Origin: an uncultured Megasphaera sp.
GTDB taxonomy: Bacteria > Bacillota > Negativicutes > Veillonellales > Megasphaeraceae
Assembly: GCA_934193515.1 (NCBI GenBank)
Contig: CAKPVJ010000008.1
Coordinates: forward strand, 1 to 64,000
Length of the DNA: 64,000 nt
Direction: 5' to 3'
Both the position numbers and the translations under genes were made by a program. The notes below the pieces were generated by a model, which did no database searches, was not told where the DNA came from, and worked only from the letters and a program-made list of their open reading frames with translations. The stretch's first letter is position 1. The number at the start of each line of letters is the position of its first letter. Shown in pieces: positions 43,192-53,002 of this stretch.

Positions 43192-46100
43192 GTGAAGAAA
43201 AAATGGAAAGCAGGCTGTGCGGTTTCGGCATTTATTCTATCGGCGTGTGTAGCGTTTTGGATGGAAAAGCCGGTATTGACGCAGATGCTGAGTGATACAG
43301 TGACGACAACAATAAATAGTAAGCTCAATGGAACCCTGTCCTTTGCATCGCTGGATGTTTCTTTGTCTGGGAAGGTGCAGATTGTACAGCCTGTGGTCAA
43401 GGATACGCGGGGACGTATCGTGGCAGAGGGTGAAGATGTACAGGTGTATGTCAATCCGGCTAAGATTATTCCTTCGCTGCAGCGCGGTGAGATTTTAGAA
43501 GCGCTGGATACGATTGACGTGAACCGGCCTGTACTTCATATTTGGCAGGAGGACGACGGCAAGACGTGGAATGTGGCGTCGCTGCTCAAGTCCAGCAAAT
43601 CGACGAGTGATACGGGATTCCACAGTGCTGTGCATGTTCATGACGGTACGATTCGCGCGCTGCTGCCCGACGGTATGCCGCTGGTCGTGGAACAAACAGA
43701 AGGGACGGTGTCTTTTGCTAATTATCCCGGTTCCATTGCTGTGACAGCAGATGGGATGCTGGACGGTAAACCGCTAAGTGTATCCGGGTCGTATATGTCT
43801 TCGCGCCATTATGCCTTTACGGTACAGGCAGAGGCGGTTCAGGCGTCGTATGGGCAAGCGTTTATGCCGTCTTCTGTTGATGCCACGTTGGAAGACGGTG
43901 TCATTACACACGTCAAAGCCCGTGTTGCTGACGGGCCGCATGGCTTTTCTTTGTCCGGCCAGGCCGATGTTTATTCCGGAGCCGTTCAAGCGTATGGCTG
44001 TGCAGTCCAGAACGTAACGGGCCATGTCGATATGACAACCGATGACGTCCGTTTGAAACACGTACAAGGAACGGTCAACGGACAGGCTTTTCGCGTAGAC
44101 GGCATTGTCAAAACGAATACAGGCTCGCCCGTGTTTGACTTGTCTGTCGATGTACCGGATGCGTCGCTGGCAGCGTTTTCATCACAGCTGCCCCTGCCGA
44201 TCACGGGTTCGGTAGGATACAAAGGAAGCGTGTGGGGCTCTGTCGATCATCTCAGCGGCAAAGGCGTCGTTTCAGCGCGTCGTCTTTCATATAACGGCCT
44301 GACCGCAGAAGATGCGCAGGCTGACATCGTATATGACCATGATACGGTGCAGGTGGATCATCTGACGGCACACGGCGCAGGCGGTATGTTGTCAGGCTCC
44401 GGCAGGTATGATATACAGCGCGGGGATTACAGTGCCTCTGTGACGGCAGAAGGAATAGACGTGTCCCAGATTCCGGCCGTGCCGACATCCGTATTGGGAA
44501 CGGTGTCTGCTACGGTAGCGGTACAGGGAAACAGTAAGGATAACACACTGCAGGCAGCCGGCCATATAGCGGCCGATGACGTATCGTATCAGGGAATGGC
44601 ACTGCCGCATATTGAAACGGATGCGGCCTATGACGGGCAGGTGATTTCTTTCTCGCAGCTGCAGGCACAGGTTGGCGGCGGTACGCTAACGGGCAGCGGC
44701 ACGTATGACTGGCAGACGCAGACGCCGGATATTACGTTTGCGGCGTCAGACATACCGCTGGACATCGCGGCACCGTATGTGTCTTTTCCCATGGAAGGGA
44801 CGATCAGCGCCGTCGGCCATCTGTATGGACCGGACTGGCAGTGGGATGCATCGTTTTCGGCACAGAACGGAATGATACAAAACTTGGCGTTTGACAGTAT
44901 CGACGGCACAGTGCAGGGAACGGGACAAAAAATCACCTTCCCGTCTGTCTGCTGGCGGTATAGGGACGGCACGCATACGCTGCGCGGCTGGGTAGATTTG
45001 GAAAACCGCACGGTCGATGCGTCGCTGGATACGAAGCATATGCGCGTAGAAAAACTGCTGCCTGCTGTAGGCAAGGGTGATTTGCCCATGACGGGCTGGG
45101 CGGACAATACGATTACTTTATACGGCTCACTGGACAATCCGTCGGCACAGGGCCGGTTCCGCCTGACAGACGGCTCATATGCCGGGTATTTATATAAAAA
45201 CATTAATGCAGACTATCGACTGGACGATGGAACCGTATATATTGCCAATGGTGAGATTGCGTCGTATAATGCGGCTCTTTCCGTTCATGGTTCTGTAGGG
45301 AACACGCTGAATCTGGATGTGGAAGGCACGGACCTGGATATTGCCCGCATGCTGCCGTGGAGCAAAGTGCCGCGCAGCGGCGTATTCAATGTCAAAGCGC
45401 ATATTGGCGGCACGATGGATAATCCGACGGCAGGCGGCACGCTGCGTGCTAAGTATTTGGTTATTAATCACATGCCGCTGGCAGATATTCGCGGTGATTT
45501 CAACTATTCTGACGATATGGTGCGTCTTACGGATTTGCATTTTACCCAAAACGACGGGACGTATGATGCCAATTTATTGTACCGACTGCGGGATAAATGG
45601 CTGCGCGGCAAAGCTAGTGTCGTCAACGGCGATGTGGCCGGACTTTTGAAACTGGCAGACGTGCCGCTTAAACGGGCAGCAGGCCGCATTGACGGTACGA
45701 TTGCCGTCGAAGGGACGGCCGATAATCCCAAAGCGTCTATTATGGGGAAATTGACACAGGCGTCGCTGGCAGATCTGACGCTGGAACCGGCAAATATTGA
45801 TATAAACTATGAAAACAACACGGTATTTGTCAATCAGCTGGCGTTGAAGTCCGGCGACAGTCTGCTGGCTGCGAAGGGGTCCTATGCGCTGCATGGGCCG
45901 GTTCGCATGGAAGTGGCTGCTAAAAATTTCCCGGCCAACGTCCTATTGGAAGCGGCAGGGCAGTCACAGGTGCAGGTACAGGCACCGCTGGACTTTATGG
46001 CAGAACTGAGCGGGCAGAGTGATGCGCTGGAAGCCAATATTTCAACGCAGCTCCAAGGCGGCACAATAAATGGTGTCGATTTTACAAATGCCTTTGCGAT

Positions 46101-47490
46101 GCTGAATGTTCGCGATGGGATGATTCGCATCAAACAGGCCTATGTGGCGAGAGACCCGTATAAAATCACGGCCTCCGGGGATATTCCCATGAGTGCGCTG
46201 TACGGCAGCCGCAGCGGGGAATCTATGCATGTGACGCTGAAGCTGGATCATGCCGGCCTGGACGCACTCACGTTTTTGACGCCGGCTGTGAAAGCGGCTG
46301 AAGGCGGTATTGAAGGGGAAATCAAGCTCAGCGGTACGCTGGCAGCCCCGCAGATTCAGGGAAGCGTAGGCGTACAAGACGGAACGATTCAATTCCGGGA
46401 TGTCACGTATCCGCTGCAGCATATCAAGGCGAATATTCAATTTCAAGACCATCACGTCACGGCGTCCGGCACAGCAGAGATGGACAAAAAAGGCGCAAAA
46501 TCGCCGGGTTCGATATCGCTGCAGGGGCAGGCAGACTGGGACGGCTGGCAGCTGACTTCGTATGAAGGCAAGGTTACGGCATCGCATCTGGGCATTGACT
46601 GCCCGTATTACAAAGGTCCGCTGGATGCAGAAGTATATATTGCACCGCAGGATGATATGCCGACAGTGAGCGGCAATATCCATGTGCACGATGCCGTACT
46701 GGATATTCCCTTATCTTTTTCGGACAGTACGACAGCATGGCCTTTGGGATTGGACGTAACTGTTACATTAGGTGATAAAGTACGGTTGTATAATCCGTCA
46801 TTATATGATTTAATGGTACATGGTACGGCAACGTTCCAGGGAACGGCAGCCCATCCGGAGCCGTCCGGCTATTTTGAAGCGACGAAGGGCGTCGTTCATT
46901 ATTTGGATACGAATTTCCGTCTGGCATCTGCCAAGGCAAGCTTTACACAGGAAGACACGTTCCTGCCCCGCTTGGATGCCGAAGGCATGAGCCGGGTAGG
47001 CCAATATGATGTGTTCTTGACCTTGCGTGGTCCGGCGGATGCTATGGATATAATGCTTCGCTCCGACCCGCCGCTGACCAAAGCGCAGATTATATCGCTG
47101 ATTACGCTGCGAAACGGCGGTGACAGACAGCAAAGCTCGTCGTTCAGCAGTGAAGATATGAATGCGCTGCTGGGGTCAGGGATTCGCATGACGTTAAACA
47201 GTCTGGGAATTACGCAGGAATTGGAAAAATCGTTGTCGTTGGATATGCTGACAGTGACCAACGGCTCGCTGAATCTCAATGACAGAAATACGGATTTGAG
47301 CCGCAATTACTATAATATTGAAATGGGAAAATATTTGTTCAACGATTTCATGGTCACGGCGGCATTCGGCCTCAATCACAGCGACAACCGCTTTGGCGTG
47401 CAATACCAGCTGGGCAATCGCTTTAACCTAAATGCCTGGAAGTCGGATGAAGACCAATTTGCTGGCGCGTTTTACAAATATTCGTTCTAG
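43192..47490 (+). CDS. tamB: TamB-like translocation/assembly protein
   Basis: Long periplasm-spanning protein thought to carry lipids between membranes (AsmA-like family). 1432 residues: N-terminal membrane anchor (about 8-25), then a very long series of short beta strands, and the C-terminal TamB domain (about 1060-1432) with VRLYNPSLYDLMVHGTA, PPLTKAQIISLITLRNGGDR and an aromatic end KYSF. GTG is the start, after AGGAG. The sigma-like gene follows after eight bases. Upstream lies the repeat island, so it likely has its own promoter; I see no clear one. Confidence 0.9.
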   Translation: MKKKWKAGCAVSAFILSACVAFWMEKPVLTQMLSDTVTTTINSKLNGTLSFASLDVSLSGKVQIVQPVVKDTRGRIVAEGEDVQVYVNPAKIIPSLQRGEILEALDTIDVNRPVLHIWQEDDGKTWNVASLLKSSKSTSDTGFHSAVHVHDGTIRALLPDGMPLVVEQTEGTVSFANYPGSIAVTADGMLDGKPLSVSGSYMSSRHYAFTVQAEAVQASYGQAFMPSSVDATLEDGVITHVKARVADGPHGFSLSGQADVYSGAVQAYGCAVQNVTGHVDMTTDDVRLKHVQGTVNGQAFRVDGIVKTNTGSPVFDLSVDVPDASLAAFSSQLPLPITGSVGYKGSVWGSVDHLSGKGVVSARRLSYNGLTAEDAQADIVYDHDTVQVDHLTAHGAGGMLSGSGRYDIQRGDYSASVTAEGIDVSQIPAVPTSVLGTVSATVAVQGNSKDNTLQAAGHIAADDVSYQGMALPHIETDAAYDGQVISFSQLQAQVGGGTLTGSGTYDWQTQTPDITFAASDIPLDIAAPYVSFPMEGTISAVGHLYGPDWQWDASFSAQNGMIQNLAFDSIDGTVQGTGQKITFPSVCWRYRDGTHTLRGWVDLENRTVDASLDTKHMRVEKLLPAVGKGDLPMTGWADNTITLYGSLDNPSAQGRFRLTDGSYAGYLYKNINADYRLDDGTVYIANGEIASYNAALSVHGSVGNTLNLDVEGTDLDIARMLPWSKVPRSGVFNVKAHIGGTMDNPTAGGTLRAKYLVINHMPLADIRGDFNYSDDMVRLTDLHFTQNDGTYDANLLYRLRDKWLRGKASVVNGDVAGLLKLADVPLKRAAGRIDGTIAVEGTADNPKASIMGKLTQASLADLTLEPANIDINYENNTVFVNQLALKSGDSLLAAKGSYALHGPVRMEVAAKNFPANVLLEAAGQSQVQVQAPLDFMAELSGQSDALEANISTQLQGGTINGVDFTNAFAMLNVRDGMIRIKQAYVARDPYKITASGDIPMSALYGSRSGESMHVTLKLDHAGLDALTFLTPAVKAAEGGIEGEIKLSGTLAAPQIQGSVGVQDGTIQFRDVTYPLQHIKANIQFQDHHVTASGTAEMDKKGAKSPGSISLQGQADWDGWQLTSYEGKVTASHLGIDCPYYKGPLDAEVYIAPQDDMPTVSGNIHVHDAVLDIPLSFSDSTTAWPLGLDVTVTLGDKVRLYNPSLYDLMVHGTATFQGTAAHPEPSGYFEATKGVVHYLDTNFRLASAKASFTQEDTFLPRLDAEGMSRVGQYDVFLTLRGPADAMDIMLRSDPPLTKAQIISLITLRNGGDRQQSSSFSSEDMNALLGSGIRMTLNSLGITQELEKSLSLDMLTVTNGSLNLNDRNTDLSRNYYNIEMGKYLFNDFMVTAAFGLNHSDNRFGVQYQLGNRFNLNAWKSDEDQFAGAFYKYSF

Positions 47491-47498
47491 GAGGAGCA

Positions 47499-48140
47499 AT
47501 GGTTTTACAAGAATATCTGCAGGAATTGAATAAGATTACCTTGCTCACGCCAAAAGAAGAATGGGCGCTGTGGAAATCGTATAAAGACGAAGGAAATATG
47601 GAAAGCCGCAGCCGTTTGATTGAACAGTATCAGCCGCTGGTTTTTAAAGAAGCCATGCGCTGGCATATCCCGGAAGATATGCTGCTGGATGCGATTCAAG
47701 AAGGCACTGTAGGCTTGATTGAAGCGGCAGAACGGTTTGACTATACGAGGCATGTGGCTTTTTCCTTGTTTGCAGTACACCGCATTCGCGGCAGGATGGC
47801 AGAGTATTTGAAAAAGGAAGGAACGTGTGCTGCTGTTTCGCTGGATGAGCCCGATGAAAACGGCGTGACCCTGCAGGAAACCCTGCCGGATGAGGGCATG
47901 GATGTAGCGGAACAGACAGGACGGCATTTGTTGTTTGAACACGTAGCCAAGATGCTGCAGCGGCTGCCGCGAAAAGAGCAGCTGGTGGTAGAGGGAGTCT
48001 ATTTGCAGGATAAACAGCAGAAGCATATTGCCCATGATTTGGCGATGAGCCTTCCCTATGTGTACCGGCTGCAAAAACGGGGCATACGCCGCGTGCGGGG
48101 TATGCTGAGTCAATTTATTCATGACAGCAAAAAGAAGTAA
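47499..48140 (+). CDS. Sigma-70-family factor inside the envelope cluster
   Basis: 213 residues. Region 2 (about 10-95): SRLIEQYQPLVFKEAMRW, then DAIQEGTVGLIEAAERFDYT and FSLFAVHRIRGRMAEYL, as in group 3/4 sigma factors. Region 4 (about 155-205): LQRLPRKEQLVVEGVYLQDKQ, AHDLAMSLPYVYRLQKRG. A short acidic linker replaces region 3. GGAGGAG precedes ATG 47499, eight bases after tamB. It resembles sigma factors of sporulation/flagellar type in outline but has no such neighbours; control of envelope genes is an inference from position. Confidence 0.85.
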   Translation: MVLQEYLQELNKITLLTPKEEWALWKSYKDEGNMESRSRLIEQYQPLVFKEAMRWHIPEDMLLDAIQEGTVGLIEAAERFDYTRHVAFSLFAVHRIRGRMAEYLKKEGTCAAVSLDEPDENGVTLQETLPDEGMDVAEQTGRHLLFEHVAKMLQRLPRKEQLVVEGVYLQDKQQKHIAHDLAMSLPYVYRLQKRGIRRVRGMLSQFIHDSKKK

Positions 48141-48287
48141 AAATAAGTAAAATAGATGAATAAATACGAAAAATGACGTATAATAACGTATAGGCATGAT
48201 AATATCGGTGTTTTTTCGCATAATCCTGGTAACAAAGATACCTTTTTTTACAGAATATATAAGATATGGTAAAAGGAGGCATACATA

Positions 48288-48878
48288 GTGGGATTGGCAG
48301 ATAAAAATAAGGCTGCTCATGTCCGTTCCGCCAAGAAATGGCTGGAAAAAGCAGAAAAGTCGTTTGACAATCAGGCGACAGTCCAAGGCGAGCTGAATCT
48401 CATGCTGGCAGAAGCCGAAATGGAAAATCTGCGCAAAAAGCGGGGAAGACGGTCAAGGCTGCAGACTGCTGCTGCCGCAATGCTTTGCCTGCTTTGTCTG
48501 GGAGGCGCCTTTTGGTTCAAACAGCAGATGACGGCCGGACAGCCCATGCCGATAGAAAAAACGGCAGCGGAAACAGTTGTGCCGACGCTGCCTAAGGAAA
48601 CGCCTTCTGTGCCGACAGAAGATACGCCTGCCGACACTGTGCAGGCCATACCGGACATGATGCCGGACAACACGGCACTCGGCAGCAGTGAAGCAAGTCC
48701 TGCTGCCGTACCTATCTTACAGGCTGAAACAGGCCGGGAACGGTCTCTGGAAGAGACAGCACCGCCGCCTGTTCATCATACAGCACCTGCAGCAAAACAA
48801 GTCCTGACAGAACGACAGGTGCAGGAAGCCGTACAGGATGCGCGGCATAGTCTGCGCGGTACGGTAATTCAGAAATAA
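48288..48878 (+). CDS. Single-pass membrane protein of unknown function
   Basis: 196 residues. Cytoplasmic N-terminal part (1-58) is charged and helical (SAKKWLEKAEKSF, MLAEAEMENLRKKRGRRS), one membrane segment follows (about 60-76, AAAAMLCLLCLGGAFWF), and the rest is a Pro/Thr/Ala/Glu-rich, probably extended periplasmic region ending in a short helix (VLTERQVQEAVQDARHSL). No family recognised. GTG is the start, after AAAGGAGG. Topology is like that of anti-sigma factors, and a sigma gene lies 147 bases upstream; bamA follows 17 bases downstream. Confidence 0.7.
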   Translation: MGLADKNKAAHVRSAKKWLEKAEKSFDNQATVQGELNLMLAEAEMENLRKKRGRRSRLQTAAAAMLCLLCLGGAFWFKQQMTAGQPMPIEKTAAETVVPTLPKETPSVPTEDTPADTVQAIPDMMPDNTALGSSEASPAAVPILQAETGRERSLEETAPPPVHHTAPAAKQVLTERQVQEAVQDARHSLRGTVIQK

Positions 48879-48895
48879 GCAAACGGAGGTTTTTT

Positions 48896-51175
48896 ATGAA
48901 TATGCGGAAGAAAAAGCTTCTCGTCCTGATGATAACCAGTGCGATGATGACTTGCCCAGTTTGGGCGAATGATGATGCGTCAGCTGCTGTGACTGCTGAT
49001 GCAGGCGCAGCAACAGGCTATGAGCCAACTGCCAATGGGGAAACCGTAACGGCAACGGCCAAATCTTCGCAGGTTGCCACCGATGATAAGACACCGGTCA
49101 ACGCGACAGTTACGGCTGCAGCCGATACGGTGACAAAAGAAACCATGCAGGCTGCTAAATCGGGCCTTACAGGGTATGAAACCGATGCAGAACTGGCAGA
49201 AATCGCAGCCGGCAAAACACCAGCAGAAGTGCATCAAGAAGCAGCTGCTGCCGTCGATAAAACAGCGGCTGCCAACACCAATACAGAAGCACAGCGGCAA
49301 GTCACCGCAGCAGCTGTCCCTGAACGGACGCTGCCGGGCACGCCGATTGATTTTCCTGTCGGCATGAGCAATTTTACGATTGATACGACGGTCCCCAACT
49401 ATCCGATGGCCGTCATGCCCCAGGGACAAGAAGGAACACTTCCGTACGGCAATATCGTAGCAGACAGTGAATTGGCTCCATATGTAGATAAGATTGCCAC
49501 ATCCGTCACCATCAGCCCGGTGCCGGAACAGGCTATTGAAACACAGCTTATGCCCCGTTTGGCAATGCGCGTAGGCGATGCTGTCAATGCCGACTACATC
49601 CGCCATGACTTGAATGTTATCGGTGCGACGGGCCTGTTTTCTACGGTAAAACCGGCGTTCACCAATGTACCGGAAGGGGTCAAGCTCAACTATGCTGTAC
49701 AGATGAACCCAACGGTCAACGGCGTAGACATTACGGGTAATGAAAGTCTGTCTGCTGATGAATTGAAAAAACTGATTACCATTACACCAGGGACGGTCCT
49801 CAACACGTCCGTCGTCAGCAAGGATATTGCAGACATCAATGCGGCTTACGGCAACAAAGGCTATATGATGAGCCGCGTTTCGGAAGTCAGCATGGATGAC
49901 AAGGGCATTCTGCATATTGGCATTTCGGAAGCGCATATTGAAGATATTCAGCTTCGCGGCAACAACAAGACAAAAAACAAAGTTATCATGCGGGAACTGC
50001 GCTTCAAAAAAGGCGATATTTTCAATAAAGAAACGGCCAGCCGCAGTATTCAGCGTGTGTACAACACGGGATACTTTGAAGATGTCAACGTTCGGCTGCT
50101 CCAAGGCAAGAAAAACCGCAATGATGTCATCGTAGAACTCGATGTCGTCGAACAGAAAACAGGGACGGTTACGATTGGTGCCGGCTATTCGGATTCTGAC
50201 GGGTTGGTCGGTATTTTGGGCCTCAGCGAAACGAACCTTCGCGGCACAGGTGACAAAGTAGCTATCAACTGGGAATTTGGCGGTCATACGCAGACGACAA
50301 GAAATTATATTTTCTCGTATACCCATCCGTATCTCAATGATGCCGGAGATTCTATCGGCTTCAGCCTCTTTGACCGGGAATCCCAGTATGATGATTACAA
50401 TGAAAAAGGTAATTCCGTCGCTGAATACTACAAACGGACAAAAGGCTTCAATGTTACATATGGCCGTGCCCGCAGCGAATATGTAACGGATTATTTGACG
50501 ATGGGCACGAAGGATTCCAAATACACCCATTACAGCAGCGGATTGGATTACCGGAATCTGGATAAATTGGATTTGGGTGGAAATCCGAATGATGCGTATA
50601 CGGGATACATGCAAAACAACTTTGGCCGCACAAACAGCTTGACGTGGGATCATGTTTTTGATAATCGCGACAACGTATACGACCCGACGAAGGGCAAACG
50701 ACTTGCCTTTTCCGGCACGTGGGCAGGCCATGGCATTGGCGGCGACTTTGATTACTTCAAATTTACCGTCGAAAACCGTCTGTATTATAAAGTGGGCAGA
50801 GCCCATGTTATTGCTGTCCGCCTGATGGGCGGTATCGCAACCGGTGATATGCCGTTTGGCGATATGTTTACGCTGGGCGGCGCGGACAACCTTCGCGGTT
50901 ACGAGGATGATGAATTCCGCGGTAATAAGATGTATCAAGGCACGATTGAATACCGGTATCCGATTGCCAAAAAGATTCAGGGCGTTGTCTTTGGCGACAT
51001 GGGGAATGCCTGGGGCGGCACGGAACATATTCCCTGGTACAACAGCGACAACAAAATCCATTATTCCGGCGGCATTGGCTTCCGTATTACTACGCCAATC
51101 GGCCCGGTTCGCTTGGATTATGCCGTAGGTTCTGACGGCGGCAAGTTCCACTTCAGCTTTGGCGGTAAATTCTAG
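48896..51175 (+). CDS. bamA: Outer-membrane protein assembly factor BamA (Omp85 family)
   Basis: Inserts beta-barrel proteins into the outer membrane. 759 residues: signal peptide (1-23, cleavage after CPVWA), an Ala/Thr/Glu-rich extension (about 25-140) not found in proteobacterial BamA, then POTRA domains (about 195-420; VNGVDITGNESLSADELKKL and IEDIQLRGNNKTKNKVIMR are typical), and a barrel (about 425-759) with GGADNLRGYEDDEFRGN and an aromatic C-terminus FGGKF. GGAGG precedes ATG 48896. Three POTRA domains are visible instead of five. Confidence 0.92.
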   Translation: MNMRKKKLLVLMITSAMMTCPVWANDDASAAVTADAGAATGYEPTANGETVTATAKSSQVATDDKTPVNATVTAAADTVTKETMQAAKSGLTGYETDAELAEIAAGKTPAEVHQEAAAAVDKTAAANTNTEAQRQVTAAAVPERTLPGTPIDFPVGMSNFTIDTTVPNYPMAVMPQGQEGTLPYGNIVADSELAPYVDKIATSVTISPVPEQAIETQLMPRLAMRVGDAVNADYIRHDLNVIGATGLFSTVKPAFTNVPEGVKLNYAVQMNPTVNGVDITGNESLSADELKKLITITPGTVLNTSVVSKDIADINAAYGNKGYMMSRVSEVSMDDKGILHIGISEAHIEDIQLRGNNKTKNKVIMRELRFKKGDIFNKETASRSIQRVYNTGYFEDVNVRLLQGKKNRNDVIVELDVVEQKTGTVTIGAGYSDSDGLVGILGLSETNLRGTGDKVAINWEFGGHTQTTRNYIFSYTHPYLNDAGDSIGFSLFDRESQYDDYNEKGNSVAEYYKRTKGFNVTYGRARSEYVTDYLTMGTKDSKYTHYSSGLDYRNLDKLDLGGNPNDAYTGYMQNNFGRTNSLTWDHVFDNRDNVYDPTKGKRLAFSGTWAGHGIGGDFDYFKFTVENRLYYKVGRAHVIAVRLMGGIATGDMPFGDMFTLGGADNLRGYEDDEFRGNKMYQGTIEYRYPIAKKIQGVVFGDMGNAWGGTEHIPWYNSDNKIHYSGGIGFRITTPIGPVRLDYAVGSDGGKFHFSFGGKF

Positions 51176-51200
51176 TAGACAACGACTGGTGGGATAGACA

Positions 51201-52484
51201 GTGATTCGTACTATGGTATTCACGGCGCTGTTTATCTGCACCGGCCTGAGCAGTATTTGGGCAGCCCCGATTACGCATGTCCAGGTACACGTCTCGTCGG
51301 TGCAGGAAGCGGTGCCGCCGCTCGTACAAAAACGTATTGCTGCCAGTATTCAGACTATAGGCAACCATGTCTTGCTGAATCAGGACAGCGATGCCGTACA
51401 AGAAAACAAAGAATCGTATAAACGAGTCATGTATGATATTGTCAATAGAGTATTAATCGGGTATACTGTTGATGATATTCAGATTGCCGGCAGCCGTGAA
51501 GCTGTCGTAGATGTCCATATACGTCCCTGGGGACAGACGATTCAGTCTGTCCGGGTGGATGTAGATTATGGTGCTTTGCCTGCGCTGGGTCAAACCTTGG
51601 CGAATGCCGATGCGGCGAATAGTTCGGCCTATGCTGAAAATTTACTTGCCGGCCTGCCGCTGGATGCCTTGGAATGGGCTAACGGAGCGGTAAAACAGGT
51701 GTTGGAACAAGAATTAGAGGCAAGATTGCCGGAATTTTATCCGCACATTGTCATTGAACCGGGCAAGACGGCCGTTGTTCATGTCTATTTTTTGCCAAAA
51801 CTGCCTGTAGTACGCAACGTGTATGTTGCAGTGCACGCAGATAATGTGCCGAAAGTTATTTTTTTGAGTACGCGTAAAAATCTGGAGCAATGCTACGCCG
51901 GCTTGGAAGGACTGCCGGTCGCTTTTGTACGCCGTCATGAGGCAGACATTCAGCAGCAGCTGGCACAAAGCCTGGCAGGGCAATGGGTCGTCAAAGAATA
52001 CAAGCTGCATGTCACGCCGCAGGTGGAAATCGGTGAAAATACCAAGATTACACTGTATTCGCAGACAGATTTTTATGATATACAGGCCGGCATGTATTTG
52101 GATGCAGGCCGCAAAACCGGCAGCCGCAGTCACGAAGATGATACGGTGCTGCGGGCTTTGGTCGGCCGGAAAATCGGTGCGCGTCATGAAATTTATGGCG
52201 GCGTGGAATGGATGCCCAGCTCTATGTCATGGAATATCATGCCGGGATATTTTTATCGGTTTGGCAGAAATACGCGTATCGGCTTGCACCATGAAACAAA
52301 AGATGACAGCAATCATTGGTGGATACGCCAGCCGCTGGGCGCAGCTTGGCAGCTGCGTATTGACCGAGATATGACGCATCATGAAAACGAAGTGGGCCTG
52401 ATGTACCGTCTTCATGATTATATTGGATTGGAATATATTATATCTGACCATGACCATTGGCTCAGGATTGTCGGATATTTGTAA
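51201..52484 (+). CDS. Exported envelope protein of unknown function, barrel-like C-terminus
   Basis: 427 residues starting at GTG 51201, 25 bases after bamA. It has a signal peptide (cleavage near SSIWA/AP). A POTRA-like mixed alpha/beta part (about 25-280) follows, and about 290-427 is strand-rich with alternating residues (TKITLYSQTDF, IYGGVEWMPSS, WQLRIDRDMTHHE) ending in WLRIVGYL. I recognise no named family. Position between bamA and ompH points to outer-membrane assembly or an outer-membrane barrel. Confidence 0.7.
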   Translation: MIRTMVFTALFICTGLSSIWAAPITHVQVHVSSVQEAVPPLVQKRIAASIQTIGNHVLLNQDSDAVQENKESYKRVMYDIVNRVLIGYTVDDIQIAGSREAVVDVHIRPWGQTIQSVRVDVDYGALPALGQTLANADAANSSAYAENLLAGLPLDALEWANGAVKQVLEQELEARLPEFYPHIVIEPGKTAVVHVYFLPKLPVVRNVYVAVHADNVPKVIFLSTRKNLEQCYAGLEGLPVAFVRRHEADIQQQLAQSLAGQWVVKEYKLHVTPQVEIGENTKITLYSQTDFYDIQAGMYLDAGRKTGSRSHEDDTVLRALVGRKIGARHEIYGGVEWMPSSMSWNIMPGYFYRFGRNTRIGLHHETKDDSNHWWIRQPLGAAWQLRIDRDMTHHENEVGLMYRLHDYIGLEYIISDHDHWLRIVGYL

Positions 52485-52502
52485 AAAAGGAGTAATGCCA
52501 TT

Positions 52503-52988
52503 ATGATGTCAGAAATGGGTAAAAAAAGAAATGTTAAGATTTTCTCCGGAGTCATCGCTCTGGTATTTGTATTGAGTATTGCCGGCCTGGCCGTCATGCA
52601 GATGGGAAATCCTGTCAATGCCGCACCGTCCAGCAATATCGGCGTAGTCGATACGAGCAAGCTGATTACGCCGGACAACAAAGATGCACAAGAAGCACAG
52701 AAACAATTACAGCAGATTGCCGAAGACAGCCAGAAACAGTTTGAAGAACAGTCTGCCAACATGACAGATGAACAGAAACAGGAATTGTATCAGAAGATGC
52801 GTGATGAAGCTTCCAAAAAACAGGAAGATATTTACAAAGGCATCAAAGACAAAGTCGATACAGCGATTTCCAACGTAGCCAATACGAAAGGCCTTGTCCT
52901 GGTAGTCGATAAACGTGCGGTTCTCTACGGCGGCACGGATATTACGGACCAGGTTGCCAAACAGCTGAGCGACGCGCAATCTAACTAA
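52503..52988 (+). CDS. ompH: OmpH/Skp-like periplasmic chaperone 1
   Basis: 161 residues. A hydrophobic segment (about 12-32) ends in a signal-peptidase-like PVNAAP, so the mature protein is probably free in the periplasm. The Skp pattern follows: IGVVDTSKLI (strand), a long charged coiled coil (about 60-125, QEAQKQLQQIAEDSQKQFEE), and GLVLVVDKRAVLYGGTDITDQV (strand and end). First of three paralogues that share the ending D-[IV]-T-D-x2-[AI]. Skp-type proteins carry unfolded barrels to BamA. Confidence 0.85.
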   Translation: MMSEMGKKRNVKIFSGVIALVFVLSIAGLAVMQMGNPVNAAPSSNIGVVDTSKLITPDNKDAQEAQKQLQQIAEDSQKQFEEQSANMTDEQKQELYQKMRDEASKKQEDIYKGIKDKVDTAISNVANTKGLVLVVDKRAVLYGGTDITDQVAKQLSDAQSN

Positions 52989-53002
52989 GGAACAGGTACC
53001 GT

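Noticed and set aside
48980..51241. 753-codon open frame on the minus strand opposite bamA
   Set aside because: It lies wholly against a convincing BamA gene, has no ribosome-binding site or recognisable domain, and is rich in Ile, Arg and Asn as expected from reading the complement of this codon usage.
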